Shown one piece after another: positions 1-8,363 of a stretch of 64,000 nucleotides of DNA (positions are counted from its first letter, which is position 1; the number at the start of each line of letters is the position of its first letter). The notes under the pieces are model-generated. The model searched no databases. It was not told where the DNA came from and was given only the letters and a program-made list of their open reading frames with translations. The stretch spans positions 4,599,501 through 4,663,500 of the forward strand of contig NZ_CP029639.1 of NCBI RefSeq assembly GCF_003268635.1, read 5' to 3'. This stretch comes from Paenibacillus sp. DCT19. Its GTDB lineage: Bacteria > Bacillota > Bacilli > Paenibacillales > Paenibacillaceae. A program made the position numbers and the translations under genes.

Positions 1-3000
1 ATTATGCACATGGAAATATAGCGTACCCCAGGCATCGCAGACTCGCCAAGCCATTCCTCAGCCGAACTCAACAACACTTCCAGATACGTAAGCATCTGTA
101 GTGACAGACCATAATAAACTTCGTGTAGCTTGAGATCCGTCTGGCTTGACTTATAGTCAATGACTCGTAGCAAAAGTCCATTTTCCCCTTCAGCCACATC
201 TACACGGTCAATTCGACCAACAATCTCCATCACACAACCATTTTCTAGCTCAAAACGTAGCGGCGGCAACGGCTTGCCTGGTCCAAAATCAAGCTCCAGC
301 CCAATCGGTTCATAACTGCCCCGTCTAGACTGTTCTCCCAAAATAACGGAAGCTCTGCTGACTATCTCCTTCAACTTGCGGAAAATATAACCGTACCGTT
401 TGGTGCTAAGCAAAATTTCTCCTTGAAGCTGTGGAGCGATCTGTTCTACCGTCTGCTCTGCCTCTTGTCGGCATTGCTCTGGAGATAAACTCCCCCAGCT
501 ACGATTTTCTTCACGTAAGCGCATCGCCAACTGACTGAGTGCAGCATGAAATAATTGTCCGATGTCTGGTGCTTGAAGACGGTAAAGCTGGCGATCCTTC
601 AATCGTAATCCATGAGAAGCAAAGTGAGAGAAAGGGCATGCTACAAAACGTTCCATCCGGGAGACACTTGTGCGAACTTCCGTACCATACAATCTCCGAC
701 TAGTGGATGTACGAAGTGGTAACGCCCGATTGCGATAAAAGACAGATCCCAGTAATCTCTCTAATAGCGGTTTGCTGCTTTCTTGCGAAGCATGCCAGTT
801 GTACACCGCCCACCATAATTCTGGAATGTCTTCACCCCGGCGCCATCTGCGCAATTGTCCAATTAACGTAGATAAGCTCTGTTCAGGATGACGAACATAG
901 GCCCAATGATTCTGTGAAGCTACTGATCCCTGAGGTTCCGTAAGAAGAGGCTGTTCCTGTTTGCCAAACATGTTCCGTACATGTCGTACAATTTCCGAAG
1001 GAAGCAGCGACTTCCCTTCATCATCCGCTACAGGATAACTTAACCACAGCTGGTCACTAGCTGATGTTAAGGCTGTATAGATTAGAAAACGCTCGTCCAA
1101 CATTTGTCTGGTCACACCAGGTCCCAGAGGCAAACCTCTTTCTGTTAATAAAAGCCGTTCCTGCTCAGTCAATACACCATCCTCTTGAGGTACAGCCGGA
1201 AGTTCTCCATCCACCGCCCCAAGAATAAATACATACTTGATATCCTGCAGGCGCGTCCGATCCATTGAACCAACGAGCACCTGATCCAGTGCAGGTGGAA
1301 CCAGACCCAATTTAAGTTCCGTTAGTCCAGTCTCGATCAATCCAGCAAACAAATCCAAATCCAGTCGCTCGGCTCCCATCATATCGACCATCTGATCCAG
1401 CAGATCCAGAACGGCTCCCCACATTTGCCGATGCTCGCGCGAACGTTCCGGATCACCTTGAGCGGTAGCCTCTGTAGACATCGTCTCCAGCTTCCACGGA
1501 ATCTCGGCATCTTCAAGCAACGTGTATAATGCAGCGCACTGTTCCTTGGCTGTCTTCGCCTTGCTCATTCGTTTCTCAAAAGCACCCATGGGATCTGTAA
1601 TAACCGTACGGCACTTTTCCATCAACGATAACATTTGTTCACGTCCGCGGCTCCGATTGTCCTGACCGTTGTCCTCCAGCGACAAGCTAGGCACATACTT
1701 CCAAGGCTTGCCGTCAGTCCAGCGGTATCCGTGAATACCACAAGCCAGGATGTAATTTTCGAGTTGATCCATGTCCTCACGACTCACTGAACCATCACGA
1801 GGCAGAAGCAGGTCTGTTTTGACACAACGAAATACATCTTCGTAGCGCCAGCGACGACGAACAACATCCAGTGCCGAACGAATAAACTCTGCGAGCGGAT
1901 GATGCAGCTCACTTCGTCTACGGTCCAAGAAGACAGGGATGTTATAATCTCGGAACAATGGCTCGGCAATATCTGCATAAGCATCTAACTGACGAACCAA
2001 CACAGCCATCTCGCGGTAACGAGCACCCTCATCCTGAGCCAAACGTCTCATTTCCCGCAGTGCACCTTCAAGTTCCGCACGACGATTCTCAGCTGCATAC
2101 AACTTAATGCCAGAATTGCGCCCCTCACTTCTCCAGCGAACTCTACGATCGAATCCAGCTTCCAAATGCGCTAATCCTGGACTACCTTCATATCTTGGAG
2201 CAACCTCTGGCTGAAGAATCAACGTTTCGCTCGGCACGCCTAAATCATCAGCCATACCTTTGAGGCGTGCATAAGCACTCGCTGTAGGATAGAACAGATC
2301 TAAATCATTAGGAAGTGCACCATGCTCGTATGGGCGATCTAATGTCAATGCAATCGTAACGTTAGAAGACTGTAACATCAGTCTACTAATCACACTCATT
2401 TCCTGCGGGGTAAATCCCTGAAACCCATCTATCCAAATCTGAGCGTCCTGAAGCATCGTGCCTTCAGACAACCGTTCGGTCAATTCACTAAGCGTATCTT
2501 CATCATCAATGTAAAGATCCGTTAATTCCTGTTCATAATCACGATATATAAGAAGCAGATCATGGAGCTTGTCTCCCAATATCGGTGCTGACGAAGAGGC
2601 ATTCCACATGGAAACCCCATCCCCCAGCGATGCAGGATCAAGCTCATAACGTTTAAATTCACCATATAGATTATTCAAATGACTAATAAAGCCTAATTGG
2701 CTGCTTGAAGCACCAAATAATTTCAACTCTTCCTTACGCCGTTGCAGTACTTTATAGAGCAGCATCTTCTTACCTTCAGCACCAATGGGAATACGCGCCG
2801 AACCACCAGCCTCCTGCATGACGCGGTAGGCTAGTCTTCGGAAACCAAGCACTTCAGCGCGCATCGATCCTCTGATCATGCCAGAAGAGACGAGTGCTTG
2901 CTCTGTACGGAATGAACTCTGTTCAGGTACTAGTAAAATAAGCGGATTCCCCTGTGGCTCCTGTTGAAGCAGGGTAGTAATTTCCCGAGTAACCAGGGCA

Positions 3001-3044
3001 CTCTTGCCACTGCCTGCCCGGCCAATAACGAAGCGTACGGACAT
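1..3044 (-). CDS. addB: AddAB helicase-nuclease subunit AddB, 3'-truncated by the window edge
   Basis: AddB is the second subunit of the AddAB (RexAB-type) helicase-exonuclease that processes double-strand DNA ends for RecA-dependent recombination in the cytoplasm. The frame stays open from an ATG at 3044, preceded by GGAGGATTAGAC, to the window edge, about 1014 codons. The family is roughly 1150-1200 residues, so the last 150 or so are missing. The N-terminus has a Walker A motif (GRAGSGKS, residues 8-15). Near residue 800 lies a MERFVACPFSHF stretch whose Cys is the usual first ligand of the Fe-S cluster stapling the nuclease domain; the IDYKSS motif of the RecB-type nuclease appears near the truncated end. 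The remaining cluster cysteines and addA should lie to the left of the window. Identification is from the Walker A, the Cys motif and overall size. Confidence 0.93.
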   Translation of the reverse strand, partial: MSVRFVIGRAGSGKSALVTREITTLLQQEPQGNPLILLVPEQSSFRTEQALVSSGMIRGSMRAEVLGFRRLAYRVMQEAGGSARIPIGAEGKKMLLYKVLQRRKEELKLFGASSSQLGFISHLNNLYGEFKRYELDPASLGDGVSMWNASSSAPILGDKLHDLLLIYRDYEQELTDLYIDDEDTLSELTERLSEGTMLQDAQIWIDGFQGFTPQEMSVISRLMLQSSNVTIALTLDRPYEHGALPNDLDLFYPTASAYARLKGMADDLGVPSETLILQPEVAPRYEGSPGLAHLEAGFDRRVRWRSEGRNSGIKLYAAENRRAELEGALREMRRLAQDEGARYREMAVLVRQLDAYADIAEPLFRDYNIPVFLDRRRSELHHPLAEFIRSALDVVRRRWRYEDVFRCVKTDLLLPRDGSVSREDMDQLENYILACGIHGYRWTDGKPWKYVPSLSLEDNGQDNRSRGREQMLSLMEKCRTVITDPMGAFEKRMSKAKTAKEQCAALYTLLEDAEIPWKLETMSTEATAQGDPERSREHRQMWGAVLDLLDQMVDMMGAERLDLDLFAGLIETGLTELKLGLVPPALDQVLVGSMDRTRLQDIKYVFILGAVDGELPAVPQEDGVLTEQERLLLTERGLPLGPGVTRQMLDERFLIYTALTSASDQLWLSYPVADDEGKSLLPSEIVRHVRNMFGKQEQPLLTEPQGSVASQNHWAYVRHPEQSLSTLIGQLRRWRRGEDIPELWWAVYNWHASQESSKPLLERLLGSVFYRNRALPLRTSTSRRLYGTEVRTSVSRMERFVACPFSHFASHGLRLKDRQLYRLQAPDIGQLFHAALSQLAMRLREENRSWGSLSPEQCRQEAEQTVEQIAPQLQGEILLSTKRYGYIFRKLKEIVSRASVILGEQSRRGSYEPIGLELDFGPGKPLPPLRFELENGCVMEIVGRIDRVDVAEGENGLLLRVIDYKSSQTDLKLHEVYYGLSLQMLTYLEVLLSSAEEWLGESAMPGVRYISMCI

Positions 3045-3161
3045 GTCTAATCCTCCAAATCATCACGAACAAGATTTTAATTCCCAGTATAACATACCTG
3101 ACTCGGTTCGGAACATACGTTTGCCACTATTCGGCAGCATCGGAAACATCTCCATAAGCAT

Positions 3162-3195
3162 AAAAAAGGCCTACAGCTAAATAACTGCAGACCTC
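3162..3195 (-). terminator. Intrinsic terminator after the RlmI-type methyltransferase gene
   Basis: Read on the minus strand, GGTCTGCAG pairs with CTGTAGGCC around an eight-base loop and is followed by TTTTTT. It lies 70 bases past the stop of the methyltransferase gene and before addB, so addB probably has its own promoter. Confidence 0.8.
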
Positions 3196-3264
3196 CAACT
3201 TAATGTTGATATGGTTGTTGATGTTTTTTGATTGGTCGTTTACATGCTCGTGTGACTGACTACA

Positions 3265-4644
3265 TTACTTTGTTTTACTACGAACCTCGAAGATCGCAAA
3301 TTTCAGGTAATGTCCTTCATCTACACCTAAAATCTGTGGATGATCCTTGCCTGCTGCCTTCCAATCAATAAGGCGAAGTACTTTGCCCGCATCTTCAGCC
3401 GCATCTGCGATTGTTTCAAGGAAAAGGTCTGGACGCATGTGATATGAACAGCTTGCCGTTACAAGATATCCACCCTCATTGACCAGCTTCATACCATGAA
3501 GATTAATATCCTTGTATCCACGGCATGCACCTTTGACTGCTGATTTCGTTTTGGCAAATGCCGGTGGGTCGAGGATTACGACGTCGAATGACTTACCTCC
3601 ACCAGCAGCGAGAGCTTTGGATGTATCTACTTTTTGCTCGCCTGCACGTGCACGTACATTGCGTTCTTCCAGACCTTTAACCTGTTCACGCAGGTACTGG
3701 AACGCATCTGCTACGACAAATTCAACTCGATCTGTGAATCCGTTCAACTCTACATTCGTTCTAGCACTCTCGATCGCATGCTCTGAAATGTCCAGACACG
3801 TTACTTTCTTCGCTCCATACTTGCAAGCATTCAACGTGAAGCTGCCCGTATGAGAGAAACACTCTAGTACCGTCGCACCATCCCAATAAGGGAAAGTTAC
3901 AACTTTACCACTTTTGTTAACAGGTAACCGTTGCTCACTACCATCCTGCTCCACTTGCTCAAGGCGGATACCGCTTTTGTAACCCCAGCCCTTCATTAAG
4001 GGTTCGATGGCCGCACGGTTTTCACGCTGATCGAAGAAATAACCTGTTTTCTGACCTTCCACGATATCTACTTTAATAAGCAAGCCGTTCTCTGTTACGG
4101 TCACATGACGTGGGCATTCTCCGTAAAGAGGACCTTTGGTCTGCTCCAAGCCTTCCAGCTCACGAATAGACACATCGCTCCGCTCGTAAATGCCTTCAGG
4201 CTGCATCACTTCAATCAGAGCTTGCACAATCGCCTCACGACAACGATCCATTCCCAGTGTCAATAGCTGTACCACAAGTACGCTACCGAAGCGATCAACG
4301 ATCAACCCAGGTAAAAAGTCTGCCTCACCATAAACCAAGCGATACGCTTCTCCGTCTTGGATGAAACGTTCACGATGGCGTAAGCAATCCTGGAAACGTG
4401 CTGTAAAGAACGCCGTGTCCATCTGAGCAAAATCTAACGGTTGGTAGGATACAACCCGCACGGTAATTTGTGATGCAGGATTGTAGTATCCCGTTGCCAG
4501 ATAGCGACCTTGATGATTCAATACATTGACCAGATCTCCAGGCTCTGGATTTCCGTCAACTGAGGCAATTTCATTGTTAAAGATCCATGGATGTGCATGT
4601 TCAAGCCGCTTTTTGCGACTGCGTTCTAGGGTAACCGATGGCAA
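3265..4644 (-). CDS. Class I rRNA large-subunit methyltransferase, RlmI/YwbD type
   Basis: A 459-residue SAM-dependent methyltransferase of the RlmI family (23S rRNA cytosine-C5 methylation in Escherichia coli; exact target here is inferred). It has an N-terminal PUA-like RNA-binding region (about residues 1-75), a central region, and a C-terminal Rossmann methyltransferase domain with ECFSHTGSFTLNA (SAM loop), VVILDPPAFAK (catalytic motif IV) and TASCSYHM (motif VI with the catalytic Cys). The start is TTG at 4644, with AAAGGAAG ten bases upstream; no better ATG is in register. It is about 60 residues longer than E. coli RlmI (396 aa), with extra segments near residues 220-250 and 330-355. 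It stands alone, followed by a terminator and preceded by palindromic repeats. Confidence 0.85.
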   Translation of the reverse strand: MPSVTLERSRKKRLEHAHPWIFNNEIASVDGNPEPGDLVNVLNHQGRYLATGYYNPASQITVRVVSYQPLDFAQMDTAFFTARFQDCLRHRERFIQDGEAYRLVYGEADFLPGLIVDRFGSVLVVQLLTLGMDRCREAIVQALIEVMQPEGIYERSDVSIRELEGLEQTKGPLYGECPRHVTVTENGLLIKVDIVEGQKTGYFFDQRENRAAIEPLMKGWGYKSGIRLEQVEQDGSEQRLPVNKSGKVVTFPYWDGATVLECFSHTGSFTLNACKYGAKKVTCLDISEHAIESARTNVELNGFTDRVEFVVADAFQYLREQVKGLEERNVRARAGEQKVDTSKALAAGGGKSFDVVILDPPAFAKTKSAVKGACRGYKDINLHGMKLVNEGGYLVTASCSYHMRPDLFLETIADAAEDAGKVLRLIDWKAAGKDHPQILGVDEGHYLKFAIFEVRSKTK

Positions 4645-4672
4645 GGTAAATCCACTTCCTTTTGAGTTAGTT

Positions 4673-4857
4673 GAAAAGATAGGTTTAGTGCAAAGGAGGC
4701 GCTCCGGGGACGGATCGGTCTTTCGATCGCTGTTATCCCCAGATTTTTTGGATTCCCTTTCTCGAAAGGGAAAATCCGGGGATAAAGGCGAACGCTCCGC
4801 TTCTTCAGATCCGATTACGTCCCCTCCGCTCCGTTTGCACGAATCTCCGTATCTTTT
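4673..4857. repeat. Long imperfect palindrome, repeat family B/C, copy C1
   Basis: The element is a large inverted repeat. Outer arms GAAAAGATA (4673) and TATCTTTT (4850) are nested around GTGCAAA (4688) and TTTGCAC (4834), then GGGGAC and GTCCCC, then CGGATC and GATCCG. The centre (about 4733-4810) is a hairpin in which TTATCCCC-n-GATTCCCTTT pairs with AAAGGGAAAATC-n-GGGGATAA. This core recurs nearly base for base at 39389-39473. No reading frame or transposase is associated. It lies upstream of the minus-strand methyltransferase gene. Confidence 0.85.
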
Positions 4858-4879
4858 GAATATGGCGTTACGTAGGGTA

Positions 4880-5025
4880 GACCCTTTAGGTGTGGCTGTT
4901 CCTCTTATCAGTTCCCTTTTTCTAAAAGGGAACTGATAAGAGGAAGGCGCTCGCTTCGCTTATTAAGTACCGTTTCGTCTGCTTCGCTCCGATTGTACGG
5001 ACCCCGTATCTTTGGAATAGCTGAA
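4880..5025. repeat. Divergent second palindromic copy (C3) with a perfect 20-bp hairpin
   Basis: Immediately next to copy C1 is a perfect 20-base inverted repeat with a three-base loop (arms 4901-4920 and 4924-4943, containing AGTTCCCTTTT and AAAAGGGAACT). It is followed, as in C1, by AAGGCG-n-CGCTTCGCTT and then by a tail (GCTCCG-n-TTG-n-ACG-n-CCGTATCTTT) that matches the C1 tail at 4827-4856. The two copies therefore form a tandem, diverged pair filling the gap between the methyltransferase and transporter genes. Confidence 0.75.
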
Positions 5026-5144
5026 CCGTAGGCAAACCGGTAAAAGATTACTACCAGCGACTTGATCTTTTGATTTTAACTCTCTGTAATTCCTCATGCT
5101 TGTCATGGTTGTCCTTACCGGCTCATAGGATGAAGGTAAGAGCC

Positions 5145-6170
5145 ATGCAGGAAGGAATGAGGTTACGGATGTTCAGAGAAGTTGTGTTTCCTTTATTATA
5201 TGGGCTTGTTATCTTCTTTACTGGCATGAAGGTCATGGAAATGTCGTTGCAGCGCATGGCTGGACCTATGCTCGCCGGGTGGCTTAATCGCGCCACTTCT
5301 GCCCCATGGAAAGGGATGGCTTTCAGCGCAGGCGCAACTGCACTGCTCCAGAGCAGTACCGCAGTTACCGTGCTCACCATTGGTCTTGCCAATACAAGAA
5401 TCATCACCTATGGGCGCACGCTTGGGATTATTTTAGGTACAAATATCGGCACCTGTTTAACCACTGAGCTTGTTGGATTGCAGATTGGGCGTGCTGCACT
5501 ACCTCTACTCGTTCTTACCCTGCTTGGCTGGGCTACTTTTGTTGTCCTTGCAGAACGCAATCAGGCGGCTCATGAAGAAACCAAGCGAACGCTTTTTCAG
5601 ATACAATGCAGTTTTTTGGCAGCCGCAGGATTTGCATTCGTCATGACAGGCATTCAGGTCATGCAATCCATTGCAGTTCCACTTCGAAGCATGGGTGTGT
5701 TTCAATGGTTTTTGGATCGCTCCGCGGATAGCCTATGGTGGGGATTTCTTGCAGGAGCCTGTCTGACCGCCCTCATTCACAGCAGTGCAGCCGTCATCAG
5801 CATGGCGATAACTCTTGCCGCGACAGGTGTGTTGCCCGTAGAGATTGGCATTGCCATTGTAATTGGATCCAACGTGGGCACGTGCATTACGGCCGTGCTT
5901 GCTGCCGCTGGTGGAGCATCCGCAGGCAAATTCGTCGCAGCTGCACACGTCATCTTAAACGTGGCAGGCGCACTATTGTTTATGCCGCTCATTGATCAGC
6001 TTCATACAGCTTCTGCTTGGCTCTCTGCGGATCACGGGGCACAGATCGCCCATGCACAGACGTTGTTTAACATCATCTGTTCACTGTTAGCTCTACCCTT
6101 ATGTTATTTACCAATCTGGCACAAAAAACCACCGGTCTCCGCCCCATCGGCGAAATCACCCGTGGCATAA
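5145..6170 (+). CDS. Na/Pi cotransporter family membrane protein
   Basis: A membrane transporter of the Na+/phosphate (PNaS/NptA) family, expected in the cytoplasmic membrane to couple inward Na+ to phosphate or a related anion. The two inverted family repeats are visible: ALLQSSTAVTVLTIGLA followed by GTNIGTCLT, and later ALIHSSAAVISMAITLA followed by GSNVGTCIT; the QSS/HSS cores line the substrate site in this family. About eight hydrophobic segments are present and no C-terminal PhoU-like domain, so it is a short member (341 aa from 5145). The start is uncertain: 5145 has AAGGTAAG eight bases upstream, while 5130, 5157 and 5169 are alternatives. It is monocistronic between two repeat-rich gaps. 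Substrate is inferred from family only. Confidence 0.85.
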   Translation: MQEGMRLRMFREVVFPLLYGLVIFFTGMKVMEMSLQRMAGPMLAGWLNRATSAPWKGMAFSAGATALLQSSTAVTVLTIGLANTRIITYGRTLGIILGTNIGTCLTTELVGLQIGRAALPLLVLTLLGWATFVVLAERNQAAHEETKRTLFQIQCSFLAAAGFAFVMTGIQVMQSIAVPLRSMGVFQWFLDRSADSLWWGFLAGACLTALIHSSAAVISMAITLAATGVLPVEIGIAIVIGSNVGTCITAVLAAAGGASAGKFVAAAHVILNVAGALLFMPLIDQLHTASAWLSADHGAQIAHAQTLFNIICSLLALPLCYLPIWHKKPPVSAPSAKSPVA

Positions 6171-6190
6171 TGCTTCTGAAACGATATAAG

Positions 6191-6367
6191 TGCGTGTTCA
6201 AAAAGGTCGGTTTTCAGTACCGAGAAGATGGCATGAAGATAGAAATGGAGTAGCGGAGCGTAGGCAAAACTACGTGAGCAACGAACATTTCGGCTGAATT
6301 TCATCTTCGATGCTGAGATGCCTTCAGGCATCCATCGTAATCAAAAGCAGACTTTTTGAACAACCTC
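6191..6367. mobile_element. Non-coding MITE-like repeat, family A copy 1
   Basis: A 177-bp non-coding element starting TGCGTGTTCAAAAAGG and ending CTTTTTGAACAACCTC, so its ends are inverted repeats (TGTTCAAAAAG / CTTTTTGAACA). It is flanked by the direct repeat TATAAG (6185-6190 and 6368-6373), as expected of a target-site duplication. Internal hairpins GATGCC-TTCA-GGCATC and CGTAG-n-CTACG are conserved in the copy at 55233. There is no reading frame of note. Confidence 0.8.
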
Positions 6368-6406
6368 TATAAGTTCAACTAAAGAAAGTTTAGTCGCACC
6401 TATATA
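6368..6406. repeat. Minimal family-B inverted repeat (copy B3)
   Basis: TATAAGTTCAACTAAA is followed after only five bases by TTTAGTCGCACCTATA, an inverted copy with a few mismatches. The same end sequence bounds the 88-bp element at 57901 and the long one at 39339-39526, so this looks like an end-only remnant. Its first six bases also form the right flank of the family-A element next door. Confidence 0.65.
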
Positions 6407-6448
6407 ATCTTATTGATATCCAAAACGTAAAGATCTTGCTCTCGATAA

Positions 6449-6883
6449 TTAAACGTTAATACCCAGTTTGTTCAGTGCGTCACGTAGAATGCTATCATTG
6501 TTATCATAGCCGTTACTTTCCTGTCTTGACCATGCTTCCTCAGGTGTATACCAGTCTACACCTTTAATTTCTTCAATCTGAGGCTGCATATCGCCGCTCT
6601 CTGCTTCCACTAAATAATAGTGAACTTCCTTGTCTACCGCGCCAAACTCTGCATGTTGGTACGTATAGGCGATAACATCGACAGGTTCAACAATTCGTCC
6701 AACCATGCCTGTCTCTTCCAATATCTCGCGCAGCGCTGTCTGCTCAATCGTTTCGCCTGGTTCCATTTTGCCCTTAGCCAATGTGTTTTTCCCGTAACGA
6801 TCCACAATCAATTGGATCTGCAGTTTACCGTCATCGCCTTTGCGATAAACAACGCCACCTGCTGAAATTTCTTTTTTGTTCAT
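6449..6883 (-). CDS. NUDIX hydrolase
   Basis: A 144-residue NUDIX-fold hydrolase, which cleaves nucleoside diphosphates linked to another moiety and needs a divalent metal. The NUDIX box is complete at about residues 38-60: GKMEPGET then ALREILEETGM, giving the G-x5-E-x7-RE-x2-EE-x-G pattern. GGGGGAG lies 6 bases before the ATG at 6883. The substrate cannot be read from the sequence; the AGGVVYRK start resembles the Ap4A/ADP-ribose hydrolase-like group. It lies downstream of mtaB but behind a hairpin, so it may be transcribed alone. Confidence 0.88.
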   Translation of the reverse strand: MNKKEISAGGVVYRKGDDGKLQIQLIVDRYGKNTLAKGKMEPGETIEQTALREILEETGMVGRIVEPVDVIAYTYQHAEFGAVDKEVHYYLVEAESGDMQPQIEEIKGVDWYTPEEAWSRQESNGYDNNDSILRDALNKLGINV

Positions 6884-6948
6884 TTTGTTCTCCCCCAGTC
6901 ACGAATGCTTACGGTCTGTTTACAAATCTTCTTAGCCACTTTATTGCA

Positions 6949-7005
6949 AAAGAAGGATTTCATCGCCCGGGTACGTTCCCCAAGGAAATGAAATCCTTGT
7001 TTTTG
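6949..7005. terminator. Bidirectional-looking terminator hairpin between mtaB and the NUDIX gene
   Basis: AAGGATTTCAT (6953) pairs with ATGAAATCCTT (6988). The plus-strand side is followed by GTTTTTGT and the minus-strand side by CTTTTGC. It would end mtaB transcripts before the NUDIX gene. Confidence 0.6.
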
Positions 7006-7014
7006 TCATCTCGA

Positions 7015-8361
7015 TTACATCGCCGCAGATTTCAGTTGACCGTCCAATACACGAACCAACGTAGCCTGGCTCTCGTTGACACCCGCCTCAGTGAGTTTCA
7101 CGCGGCATACTTTGCCAATCATATCCTGGGAACCATCGAATATCAATTGAATGTAATTATCGCTGTATCCTTGAAGTTTACCGCTGCCTTCGCGGCCTTT
7201 GGCTTCTCCCTCAGGAATAACATCCAATACTTGTCCCACGAATTGCTGTGCATAAGCCAGCTGCATCTGCTCAGATAGATCAATCAATTCATGTACGCGA
7301 GCATTTTTCACTTCTTCATCCACCTGATCTTCCATACGTGCTGCTGGTGTTCCGGTACGTTTGGAATAAGGAAATACGTGCATTTCGGAGAAACCAATTT
7401 TCTTCATCAGTTCATAACCGTTACGGAACATCTCGTCCGTTTCACCAGGGAATCCTACAATAACATCTGTCGTAATCGCTACATCCGGCATAGCTTCACG
7501 AATGCGGAGCATTTTATTGTAGAACTCTTCTGTAGTATATTTACGGCGCATCCGTTTCAACACTGTATCGTCGCCTGCTTGCAGCGGGATATGGAAGTGA
7601 CGAACCAATTTATCGGAACGCTTGATTACATCCAGCATACGATCATCGATCTGGCTAGCTTCAATGGAGCTAATGCGAATACGTTCCAGACCTTCGACTT
7701 TATCCAAATCCCAGAGCAGGTCGGTCAGGTCGTAGTTTTCCATGTCGTCACCATATCCACCAGTGTGGATACCTGTGAGTACGATTTCTTTGTACCCCGC
7801 ATGCACTAATTGATGCGCCTGTTGAACAATACTGTTTGATTCCCGGCTACGAGACAGACCACGCGACCACGGAATGATACAGAATGTGCAGAAGTTATTA
7901 CATCCATCCTGAATTTTCAGGAAGGCACGAGTGCGATCAGCAAAATCAGGCACATCCATTTCTTCAAACACACGTGTCTTCATAATGTTACGAACAGCGT
8001 TTACCGGCTCACGGGATTCCTGGATTTCTCTAACATACGGCAAAATTTTATCCCGATCTTGTGTTCCGATAACCAGGTCTACTCCTGGAATATCTAGAAT
8101 CTCGGCAGGAGAGGTCTGAGCGTAACAGCCAGTTACTGCCACAATGGCATCCGGATTCCGACGAATGGCACGACGAATAATTTGACGGCTTTTCTTGTCT
8201 CCTGTATTCGTCACTGTACAAGTATTAATTAAGTATACATCGGCCGTCTGTTCATCAAAGTCCACTTGATCGTATCCTTCGTTCTTAAACAGTTGCCAGA
8301 TTGCTTCTGTATCATAAAAGTTAACTTTGCAGCCTAAGGTGTAAAACGCCACGGATGGCAT
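7015..8361 (-). CDS. mtaB: tRNA ct6A/t6A37 methylthiotransferase MtaB
   Basis: A radical-SAM methylthiotransferase that adds a 2-methylthio group to N6-threonylcarbamoyladenosine at position 37 of tRNAs reading ANN codons. Domains in order: N-terminal UPF0004/MTTase domain with its Cys ligands (TLGCKVNFYDT, LINTCTVT, VTGCYAQ), radical SAM core with the CxxxCxxC cluster motif (CNNFCTFC, about residue 150), then a C-terminal TRAM domain. The start is ATG at 8361, with GGGGGGAATG just upstream; the frame extends 14 codons further without a ribosome site. It follows rsmE with a gap of two bases, matching the prmA-rsmE-mtaB order downstream of dnaJ in Bacillus. Confidence 0.94.
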   Translation of the reverse strand: MPSVAFYTLGCKVNFYDTEAIWQLFKNEGYDQVDFDEQTADVYLINTCTVTNTGDKKSRQIIRRAIRRNPDAIVAVTGCYAQTSPAEILDIPGVDLVIGTQDRDKILPYVREIQESREPVNAVRNIMKTRVFEEMDVPDFADRTRAFLKIQDGCNNFCTFCIIPWSRGLSRSRESNSIVQQAHQLVHAGYKEIVLTGIHTGGYGDDMENYDLTDLLWDLDKVEGLERIRISSIEASQIDDRMLDVIKRSDKLVRHFHIPLQAGDDTVLKRMRRKYTTEEFYNKMLRIREAMPDVAITTDVIVGFPGETDEMFRNGYELMKKIGFSEMHVFPYSKRTGTPAARMEDQVDEEVKNARVHELIDLSEQMQLAYAQQFVGQVLDVIPEGEAKGREGSGKLQGYSDNYIQLIFDGSQDMIGKVCRVKLTEAGVNESQATLVRVLDGQLKSAAM

Positions 8362-8363
8362 AA

